This document shows, piece by piece, positions 8,306-15,508 of a stretch of 64,000 bases of DNA; within the stretch, counting starts at the first letter, position 1, and each line of letters starts with the position of its first letter. Below the pieces are notes generated by a model. It did no database searches, had not been told where the DNA came from, and worked only from the letters and a program-made list of their open reading frames with translations. The stretch comes from Endozoicomonas_A sp049275935 (lineage in GTDB: Bacteria > Pseudomonadota > Gammaproteobacteria > Pseudomonadales > Endozoicomonadaceae). The position numbers and the translations under genes were made by a program. Location: positions 2,604,001 through 2,668,000 of the forward strand of contig NZ_CP184830.1 in NCBI RefSeq assembly GCF_049275935.1, given 5' to 3'.

Positions 8306-9592
8306 TCACAGCTTCGGTGACAATGCGCTATCAGGAAGATTACGATTAATCGAATGTTCGATATCGGGGATTGATGATAGAGGATCTTCGTTAATCTGAA
8401 TATTGATTTGAGGGCTTAGAAAAAAGTATAAAGATAAATCGGCACCGTGCTCGTATTCACCAGCCACCTCCTTAGCGGCTATGAGTATGTTCATTAAATT
8501 TTGTTGATTAACATGCAGTGGCTGCTGGGTCCCGATTAACACGTGCATATCCATAGACACTGTATCATCGTCTGTAGCAGGAGCTGGCACAATTGCGCCA
8601 AGCATGAACAGCCTGGTTGTGCCTGCGGCAACCTGATTACCCTCATCTGCTGCCACCCTTTGAGTAACGATAAGCTGTATCATATTTCCTTCCTGGATAG
8701 CCCGAAAAACAGAAGTAAGATCCATCATCAGCAGGTCATTCTGATACTTAATACTGAGCAGGAGAGTCATTCCCGCATCTGACAGGTCTGGCCATTGAGA
8801 TGGGTCTATTTTCGTGGCTCTTTCGCGAGTCAAAGCTATTGCCTTTTCATGGATTGGCATCTTTTCTTTCTCTATAGCGCCTGAACCAAGCGCTGCCTGA
8901 TGCAGTTTTTGCATCATCTCCTGCTGCTCTTGCAGCTGATCCCGCACCTCCATCTGCTTGAAGTCACGTATAAAAAATGCCAGGGAGTTATGCAGTTCTT
9001 GATTATCCTGCACCTCTAACTGCTTTTGAAAGTGACGTATAAAAAATGCCAGGGACTTATGCAGATGTTGATGATCTCGCCTCTCCTTTTTCTGATGACA
9101 GTGATGCTCCTCCTTGAAACTGATGTCCAGCTGATTCACCTTCAGGTTTCTGGCAATCTTTGCCATATTCTGAGCAAGTACTTTAGCAAGTGACTTGGCA
9201 TATGCATTGCCATCTTTTCGCTCAAAAGCATCTACAGTCCTGTCACTGACTTCAACTTGAACATTCAACAGATCTTCATTTTCATCACTCATTACCCAGA
9301 TCCCGAAGGGTGACGAATCTGACTCTGAGTGAGCAGATAACTCATCGTTCGTCGCCTCAGTGGCATTCATTCTGGCTGCGGATCTTTTCAAACCTTTATC
9401 AATAGTGGATAACGGACTGGGAGGTGGAGAAGTAAGTTTCCCGGAATCACAGGTTCGGCAGAACATTTGCCCATCCTTACCGGGTTCACTCTCTTTGCCG
9501 CAATTCCTGCAGGGGGTAGCCAGCACTTGCAGGCTAAATAATAAAACAGATAAAAAGAGCCATCTCGATTGATGAATAAAATAAGGATGCAT
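8306..9592 (-). CDS. array gene 6: secreted four-cysteine-knuckle protein with internal duplication
   Basis: 428 aa, the longest copy. Long-loop knuckle (CRNCGKESEPGKDGQMFCRTC spacing), His/Lys-rich helix, then a 23-residue tandem repeat (LHKSLAFFIRHFQKQLE... followed by LHNSLAFFIRDFKQMEV...), visible in DNA as a 69-bp repeat around 8966-9103. The C-terminus (SSIPDIEHSINRNLPDS) is like genes 2 to 4 although the N-terminus belongs with genes 5 and 7-9, so it is another mosaic. ATG start, signal peptide ending VLA. Confidence 0.8.
   Translation of the reverse strand: MHPYFIHQSRWLFLSVLLFSLQVLATPCRNCGKESEPGKDGQMFCRTCDSGKLTSPPPSPLSTIDKGLKRSAARMNATEATNDELSAHSESDSSPFGIWVMSDENEDLLNVQVEVSDRTVDAFERKDGNAYAKSLAKVLAQNMAKIARNLKVNQLDISFKEEHHCHQKKERRDHQHLHKSLAFFIRHFQKQLEVQDNQELHNSLAFFIRDFKQMEVRDQLQEQQEMMQKLHQAALGSGAIEKEKMPIHEKAIALTRERATKIDPSQWPDLSDAGMTLLLSIKYQNDLLMMDLTSVFRAIQEGNMIQLIVTQRVAADEGNQVAAGTTRLFMLGAIVPAPATDDDTVSMDMHVLIGTQQPLHVNQQNLMNILIAAKEVAGEYEHGADLSLYFFLSPQINIQINEDPLSSIPDIEHSINRNLPDSALSPKL
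8966..9103 (-). repeat. 69-bp tandem duplication inside array gene 6
   Basis: The string ACGTATAAAAAATGCCAGGG recurs at 8966 and 9035, followed by near-identical GAGTTATGCAG/GACTTATGCAG. The unit is 69 bp and keeps the reading frame, adding 23 residues of predicted amphipathic helix. Confidence 0.8.
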
Positions 9593-9826
9593 ATCTCAAT
9601 CAGCCCTTAATAAGAAACGAATGTGAGCATAGACTAAGTATTCAACCATACGAAATCATATTTTCTGAATTATTGTTCAGGCACTCTGACTACGTTGCAA
9701 CTTGCAGAAAGGCCAGTCCCGCCCAACCATCCCGTCAGCATAGAACAGAGTCATCAGAACAAACGTCTTCTGACTCCTAAATGTGTGATGATGGCAGTTA
9801 TTGTCTTATTCCGACGTCAAAAGGCC

Positions 9827-10960
9827 TTACTTAGTGGCAAATCCGCTAACAGGAAAATTAGGATTAATAGAATTCTCAATATTGGGGATTGATGACAGTG
9901 GATCTCCGTTATCCTGAATGTTGATTTGAGGGCTAAGAAAAAAGTGTAAAGATAAATCAGCATTGTGCTCGTGTTCACTGACTACATTCATAACGGCTGT
10001 GAGTGCGTTCATTAAATTATCTTGATTAACATGCACTGGCGGGCTTCCCAATAACAGATGCATATCTGCAGACTTTGTTTGACCTGCCATAAAAGGGTTT
10101 GGAATAATAGCGGCGAATATCAGAGGCGTAACTGTGCCTTCGGCAGTCTTATTGCCCTCATCTGCTACCGCCATTCGAGTAATGATCAGCTGTATCATGT
10201 TTCCTTGCTGAATAGCTTGAAAAACAGAAGTAAGATCCATCATCAGTGGGGAATTCTGAAACTCAGCAGTGAGCAGGTGGACCATTCCCATATCTGACAG
10301 GTCCGGCCATTGAGATGGGTCTATTTTCGCGGCTCTTTCACTAGTCAGATTTTCTACCCTTTCATGGATTGGCATCTTTACTATTTTTGTTCCTTCAGCA
10401 GCTCCTGCACTGAGCACTGCCTGGTGAATTTTTTGCGCGAGCTCCAACTGCTTTTGCTTTTGCTCCACCATCTTCGATATTTGTTGCAGTCGAGTCCCCT
10501 CCACAAACTTGATTTTCAGATGATCCACCTTCATATGACCAGCAAGATTTATCTGACTTTGAGCAATATACTCAGCCAATGCATCGCCATTTCCTCGCTC
10601 AAAAGCATCGATAGCCAAGCCACTCAATTGAGCTTCAACAACAAGCACATCATCATTTTCATCCGCGTCAAACGACAAGATCCTGAAAGGTAAAAACTCG
10701 GGAAAAGGTTTCTCGGAGTTCGTTGCTCCGGTGGCGTTTTTAGCTGCAGAGCTTTTCAAACTTTGATCAGCGGAGGATGACGGATCAAGAGGCGGAGAAG
10801 CAGACTTGCCGGAATCACAGGTTAGGCAGAACATTTGTTTGTCCTTCCCGTGCTCAATTTCTTTGCCGCAATTTTTACAGGGTGTAGCCAGCACTTGCAG
10901 GCTGGATAACAAAACGAATAAAGAAAGCCATCTCGATTGATGAATAAAATAATAATGCAT
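9827..10960 (-). CDS. array gene 7: secreted four-cysteine-knuckle protein
   Basis: 377 aa. Signal peptide MHYYF...VLA, long-loop knuckle (CKNCGKEIEHGKDKQMFCLTC spacing), Ser/Pro linker, then a complete middle module (PFRILSFDADENDDVLVV...). It has the KMVEQKQKQLE helix of genes 1-4 together with the long-loop knuckle of genes 5-9, so it is intermediate between the two groups. C-terminus SSIPNIENSINPNFPVSGFATK, as in genes 8 and 9. No function recognised. Confidence 0.8.
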   Translation of the reverse strand: MHYYFIHQSRWLSLFVLLSSLQVLATPCKNCGKEIEHGKDKQMFCLTCDSGKSASPPLDPSSSADQSLKSSAAKNATGATNSEKPFPEFLPFRILSFDADENDDVLVVEAQLSGLAIDAFERGNGDALAEYIAQSQINLAGHMKVDHLKIKFVEGTRLQQISKMVEQKQKQLELAQKIHQAVLSAGAAEGTKIVKMPIHERVENLTSERAAKIDPSQWPDLSDMGMVHLLTAEFQNSPLMMDLTSVFQAIQQGNMIQLIITRMAVADEGNKTAEGTVTPLIFAAIIPNPFMAGQTKSADMHLLLGSPPVHVNQDNLMNALTAVMNVVSEHEHNADLSLHFFLSPQINIQDNGDPLSSIPNIENSINPNFPVSGFATK

Positions 10961-11289
10961 ATCTCAATTCGCTCTTAATGAAAGACCGAACTTGAGCTTA
11001 GATTAAAATTTTGCACTGCCAGCCAAAAAGTCTCCTCCAATATGAAATGAGCTTGGAGGTGAACCCGATTTCCAATTTGAAAAAGCAGGAAACTTCCGCA
11101 GAAACCATTACCGGCGAACGGCGAAAAAAAAATTGCTTTGAAGACTCTGTAACTGACCAGAGGTTGCGCGTCAGTCTGGCAGACGGTTTAATCGCTGTCA
11201 GCGTAGAGAAGAGTCAGCAGAACAAACGTCTTCTGACTCCTAAGTGTCTGATGATTGCCGTTATTGTCTTATTCCGACGTCAAAAGGCT
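10961..11289. other. 329-bp array spacer
   Basis: Between the start of array gene 7 and the stop of gene 8. It holds one spacer element (11216-11235). The rest (11020-11200) is not shared with the other spacers. A plus-strand reading frame runs through it into gene 8 but shows no ribosome site or recognisable protein, and I do not call it a gene. Confidence 0.6.
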
Positions 11290-12504
11290 TTACTTGGTGG
11301 TAAATCCGCTAACGGGAAGATTAGGATTAATCGAATTCTCGATGTTGGGGATTGATGATAGAGGATCTTCGTTAACCTGAATATTGATTTGAGGGCTCTG
11401 AAAAAAGTGTAAAGATAAATCAGCATTTTGCTCGTTTTGACCCGCTATCTCTATTGTGGCTACGAGTACGTTCATTAAATTTTGTTGATTAACAAGCAGT
11501 GGCTGCTGGGTTCCGATTAACAGGTGCATATCCGCAGACTCTGTATCAACGTTCATAGCAGGGTCGGGAATAATAGCGCCAAGCATCAACCAGGTAGGTA
11601 TGACTGCGGCAGCCTGATTGCCCTCATCTGCTGCCACGTTTTGAGTAATAATCAGCTGTATCATATTTCCTTCCTGAATAGCCTGAAAAACAGAACTGAG
11701 ATCCATCATCAGTTGGTCGTTCTGAAACTCAGTACTAAGCAAGAGAGTCATTCCCATAGCTGACAGGTCAGGCCATTGAGGTGGTTCTATTTTCATGACG
11801 CTCTCACGAGTCAAAGCTCTTGCCTTTTCATGGATTGGTCTCTTTTCTGTCTCTGCAGCTCCTGCACCAAGCGCTGCCTGATGCAGCTTTTGCATCATCC
11901 CTGTTTGCTCTTCCTCACCCCGACGCTTCATTTGCTTTTCACATTGATAGATAAAATATGCCAGGGACTTATGCCAGTGTCGATGATCCCACTGCTCCTT
12001 TCTCTTATGACCGTGATGCTCATCCTCGAAACTCATGTCCAGTTGATCCACCTTCATGTTTCTGGCAATCTTGTCCATAATCATAGCGAGCAACTTGGCA
12101 AGAGCCTTAGTATATGCTTTGCCATCTTTCCGCTCAAAAGCGTCCATAGTCTTATCAGTGACTTGAACTCGAGCCATCAACACGTCTTCATTTTCATCTT
12201 TCGCTAACAAGATCCTGAAGGGTAACGGATCTAAACATGAGGGGGCAGGTATCTCATCGTTCGTTGTCATGGTGGCGCTCTTTTTAGCTGCGGAGCGTTT
12301 CAAACGTTTATTAGTGTGGGATGACCGACTGAGGGCTGGATAAGTAAGTTTTCCGGAATCACAGGTTTGGCAAAACATTTGCCCATCCTTACCGGGCTCG
12401 CTCTCTTCGCCACAATTTTTACAGGGGTTAGCCGACACTTGTATGCTAAATAACAAAATAAATGAAAGAAGCCATCTCAATTGATGAATAAAATAATGAT
12501 GCAC
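11290..12504 (-). CDS. array gene 8: secreted four-cysteine-knuckle protein
   Basis: About 404 aa from a GTG at 12504 that aligns with the MHHYFIHQ start of the other copies and is preceded by an AAGGAAGGG ribosome site; an upstream in-frame ATG lies at 12543. Signal peptide, then a long-loop knuckle (CKNCGEESEPGKDGQMFCQTC spacing). The His-rich helix (DEHHGHKRKEQWDHRHWHKSL) recalls gene 6 but without the duplication. Distal block DMHLLIGTQQPLLVNQQNLM. Close sister of gene 9. Confidence 0.8.
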   Translation of the reverse strand: MHHYFIHQLRWLLSFILLFSIQVSANPCKNCGEESEPGKDGQMFCQTCDSGKLTYPALSRSSHTNKRLKRSAAKKSATMTTNDEIPAPSCLDPLPFRILLAKDENEDVLMARVQVTDKTMDAFERKDGKAYTKALAKLLAMIMDKIARNMKVDQLDMSFEDEHHGHKRKEQWDHRHWHKSLAYFIYQCEKQMKRRGEEEQTGMMQKLHQAALGAGAAETEKRPIHEKARALTRESVMKIEPPQWPDLSAMGMTLLLSTEFQNDQLMMDLSSVFQAIQEGNMIQLIITQNVAADEGNQAAAVIPTWLMLGAIIPDPAMNVDTESADMHLLIGTQQPLLVNQQNLMNVLVATIEIAGQNEQNADLSLHFFQSPQINIQVNEDPLSSIPNIENSINPNLPVSGFTTK

Positions 12505-12626
12505 ATCTAAACCCTTCCTTAATAAAGAAACGAATGTGAGCATAGACTAAAATTTTGAACTGCCAGCCCGAAAATTTGTTCAAATAAAGTTGAGTCCCGT
12601 CCGACTCGATGATGTGAGGGACTCTT

Positions 12627-13838
12627 CTAAAGGCCTTGCTTGGTGGCAAATCCGCTAACGGGAAGATTAGGATTAATCGAATTCTCGATATTGGGGATTG
12701 ATGATAGAGGATCTTCGTTATCTTGAATATTCATTTGAAGGCTCTGAAAAAAGTGTAAAGATAAATCAGCATTTTGCTCGTTTTGACCCACTATCTCTAT
12801 TGTAGCTATGAGTACGTTCATTAAATTTTGTTGATTAACATGCAGTGGCTGCTGGGTTCCGATTAACAGGTGCATGTCCGCAGACTCTGTATCACCGTTC
12901 ATAGCAGGGTCGGGAATAATAGCACCAAGCATCAACCAGGTAGGTATGCCTGCGGCAGCCTGATTACCCCCATCTGCTGCCACCGTTAGAGTAATAATCA
13001 GCTGTATCATATTTCCTTCCTGAATAGCCTGAAAAACAGAAGTAAGATCCATCATCAGTTGCTCGTTCTGAAATTCAGTACTTAGCAGGAGAGTCATTCC
13101 CATACCTGACAGGTCAGGCCATTCAGGTGGTTCTATTTTCGTGGCGCTCTCACGAGTCAAAGCTCTTGCCTTTTCATGGATTGGCCTCTTTTCTGTTTCT
13201 GCAGCTCCTGCACCAAGCGCTGCCTGATGCAGTTTTTGCATCATCCCCGTTTGCTCTTCCTTAAACCGCCCCCTTATTTGCTTATGAAATTGACGGATGA
13301 AAAATACCAGACAATCATGCCGGTGTTGATAATCCAGCCCCTCCTTTTTCTTACGATTGTGATGCTCTTCCTGGAAAGTCATTTCCAGTTCATTCAGATT
13401 CATTTTCCCGGCAATCTTTGTCATATACCGAGCAAGCAATTTGGAAAGTGTTGTATATGCATTGTCATCTTTGTGATCAAAAGCATCGAAAGTCTCGTCG
13501 CTGAGTTGAATCCGGGCATTCAACACATCTTCATTTTCATCATTCACCAACAAAATCCTGAAGGGTGATGACGGGGGCGCAGGTATCTCATCGGTCGTTG
13601 GCTCAATGGCGTTCTTTATAGCAGCCGAGCCCTGCAAAGCTTCATTAGCGGGGGATGACGGACTGGGAGGAGGAGCAGTAAGTTTTCCGGAGTCACAGGT
13701 TTGGCACAACATTTGCCCTTCCTTACCGGGCTCGCTCTCTTTGCCGCAATTTTTACAGGGTGCAGCCAGCACTTGCAGGCTAAATAACAAAACCAATGAA
13801 AGAAGCCATCTCGATTGATGAATAAAATAACGACACAC
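12627..13838 (-). CDS. array gene 9: secreted four-cysteine-knuckle protein (first in array)
   Basis: About 403 aa from a GTG at 13838 (VCRYFIHQSRW), equivalent to the other starts; an in-frame ATG is at 13877. Long-loop knuckle (CKNCGKESEPGKEGQMLCQTC spacing), Ala/Pro/Ser linker, middle module PFRILLVNDENEDVL, His-containing helix, conserved distal block and C-terminus NPNLPVSGFATKQGL. Only about 120 bp separates it from gene 8, and that spacer lacks the 20-bp element seen after the other eight genes. It is the most upstream gene of the array on the coding strand. Confidence 0.8.
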   Translation of the reverse strand: MCRYFIHQSRWLLSLVLLFSLQVLAAPCKNCGKESEPGKEGQMLCQTCDSGKLTAPPPSPSSPANEALQGSAAIKNAIEPTTDEIPAPPSSPFRILLVNDENEDVLNARIQLSDETFDAFDHKDDNAYTTLSKLLARYMTKIAGKMNLNELEMTFQEEHHNRKKKEGLDYQHRHDCLVFFIRQFHKQIRGRFKEEQTGMMQKLHQAALGAGAAETEKRPIHEKARALTRESATKIEPPEWPDLSGMGMTLLLSTEFQNEQLMMDLTSVFQAIQEGNMIQLIITLTVAADGGNQAAAGIPTWLMLGAIIPDPAMNGDTESADMHLLIGTQQPLHVNQQNLMNVLIATIEIVGQNEQNADLSLHFFQSLQMNIQDNEDPLSSIPNIENSINPNLPVSGFATKQGL

Positions 13839-14028
13839 GTCTGAATCCGTCTTTAATAAAAAAACGAATGTGAGCATAGACTAAAAATTTGAACTGTCAG
13901 CCCGTAAATTTGTTCAAATAAAGTTAAGTCCCGCCCAACCCGGTGATATGAAGAGCTCGTCCAGGATCGGAGTTTGTCGGCGTCAGCTTTTTCCCAGGCC
14001 TGCTGGCAGAAGATCGGGCGATTTAATT

Positions 14029-14673
14029 TTACTCCAGGAGTGGCTGGAGACTAGTCCAGACATTTTCGAGCAGTTTTGGCTGTGCTTCGGCAGTTGGGTG
14101 AATTCCATCGGGCTGATTCAAGTCACTGTTACCCGCTACTCCTGCCAGAAAGAAAGGCACAACAGTCAGGTTATAGGTTTTGCCCAGTTCCTGAAAAATA
14201 TTTGTAAATTTACGGGTATAGAGCGGACCATAATTGGGAGGGATCTGCATCTCAAAAAGGACGGTTCTGACTTTCTTGGCCTGAGCCATTTTAATCATTT
14301 TTTCAAGATTCTGTTTCGTACTCTTTAGAGAAGTACCCCGCAGTCCGTCGTTTGCCCCTAATTCCAATAGCACGAGGTCAGGCTTATATTTATCCAGTGT
14401 CGTTTTTATCCGACTCAAGCCTCCTGCTGTTGTCTCACCACTGATACTGACATTGACCACTTTCCAGTCGGGGTTGGTTTGTTGCATTTTTTGCTGTAAT
14501 AAATAAACCCAGCCTTGATTAATTTCAATACCGTAAGCCGCACTGAGACTGTCGCCATAAACCAGCAGTGTTTTCTCAGTGGCAGCGGATGCGCTCCAGC
14601 TCAGTGCAAAACATCCGATAAGCAACCATGAACGTATTAAAAGGCACAAGCGAAGAAAACTATGTTGTGTCAT
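14029..14673 (-). CDS. tesA: multifunctional acyl-CoA thioesterase/arylesterase, SGNH family
   Basis: Periplasmic GDSL-type lipase/esterase of the TesA family, 214 aa. I chose ATG 14673 because upstream in-frame sequence is only the antisense of the divergent ABC gene, and this start gives a proper signal peptide (LLIRSWLLIGCFALSWSASA). SGNH blocks: GDSLSAAYG with the nucleophilic Ser, SGETTAGG, GANDG, and DGIHPT carrying the catalytic Asp/His pair. It hydrolyses acyl thioesters and small esters. Divergent from ybbA, the arrangement known in E. coli and Pseudomonas. Confidence 0.93.
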   Translation of the reverse strand: MTQHSFLRLCLLIRSWLLIGCFALSWSASAATEKTLLVYGDSLSAAYGIEINQGWVYLLQQKMQQTNPDWKVVNVSISGETTAGGLSRIKTTLDKYKPDLVLLELGANDGLRGTSLKSTKQNLEKMIKMAQAKKVRTVLFEMQIPPNYGPLYTRKFTNIFQELGKTYNLTVVPFFLAGVAGNSDLNQPDGIHPTAEAQPKLLENVWTSLQPLLE

Positions 14674-14764
14674 CTTCGAATATGAACGCGGGCAACGAAA
14701 ACTATTTTTCACGGAACACAACCGCCCAATAACAATTAATTTAAACATCGGCAAACAACTGCGT

Positions 14765-15508
14765 ATGACCATTAGCACAGAATCCTCCATTGCCGTTTCG
14801 GCACAATCCCTGAGTAAAACAGTGACAGCCCAGAGTGGTTCGCTCACCATCTTGTCCGGACTCGATCTCAAGATCAAGTCCGGAGAGTCTGTCGCCATCA
14901 TCGGGACTTCAGGGTCCGGAAAATCCACTCTGTTGGGCATTCTTGCCGGTCTTGATCGGCCTACTGAAGGCGAGGTGGCTCTGGCTGGTAACCGGATTGA
15001 TCATCTCGATGAAGACGGCAGAGCCCGGGTCAGGGCCGATCACACCGGTTTTGTTTTTCAGTCTTTCCATCTTCTGCCTAATCTGACGGCTCTGGAAAAC
15101 GTCATGTTACCCCTGGAACTGGCAGGAAAAGAGAACGCAGAGGCAGATGCCAGAACGTTACTCGACAGGGTGGGTTTATCTGAAAGGCTGAGCCACTACC
15201 CAAAACAGCTATCCGGCGGAGAGCAGCAGCGGGTTGCCATTGCCAGAGCTTTTGCCGGGCAGCCGGAGATATTGTTTGCTGACGAACCGACGGGCAACTT
15301 GGATGAGAAAACCGGGGAAAGCATTATCGACTTGCTCTTCGAGGTGAACCGTGAGAACAAAACGACACTGGTTCTGGTGACTCACGATTTGCAGTTGGCC
15401 CACCGCTGTCAACGAGTTTTAAAGTTGACCCGGGGGCATCTGGAAGAAGAGATAGCCAAAGCGAAGGCTGAAGAAAAGCAAGTTGAACATCCCGGAGCAC
15501 TGAAATGA
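14765..15508 (+). CDS. ybbA: ABC transporter ATP-binding protein, LolD/YbbA type
   Basis: 247 aa from ATG 14765; a longer frame runs back to 14579 but overlaps tesA. Walker A GTSGSGKST, Q-loop in FVFQSFHL, signature LSGGEQQR, Walker B ILFADEPT, H-loop THD: all motifs of an active MacB/LolD-class ATPase. Its stop overlaps the start of the next gene by 4 bp (ATGA), so the two are translationally coupled. Family knowledge places YbbA with the YbbP permease as an exporter of unknown substrate. The divergent tesA is typical context. Confidence 0.93.
   Translation: MTISTESSIAVSAQSLSKTVTAQSGSLTILSGLDLKIKSGESVAIIGTSGSGKSTLLGILAGLDRPTEGEVALAGNRIDHLDEDGRARVRADHTGFVFQSFHLLPNLTALENVMLPLELAGKENAEADARTLLDRVGLSERLSHYPKQLSGGEQQRVAIARAFAGQPEILFADEPTGNLDEKTGESIIDLLFEVNRENKTTLVLVTHDLQLAHRCQRVLKLTRGHLEEEIAKAKAEEKQVEHPGALK

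Noticed and set aside
11011..11355. 114-codon plus-strand frame in an array spacer
   Set aside because: It runs through the conserved spacer element and into the antisense of array gene 8. Similar frames appear opposite the other copies because the genes are homologous.
1091..13877. Evenly spaced repeats of the array as a CRISPR-like structure
   Set aside because: The repeat unit is a whole gene plus spacer (about 1.3-1.6 kb), far from CRISPR geometry, and no cas genes are present.
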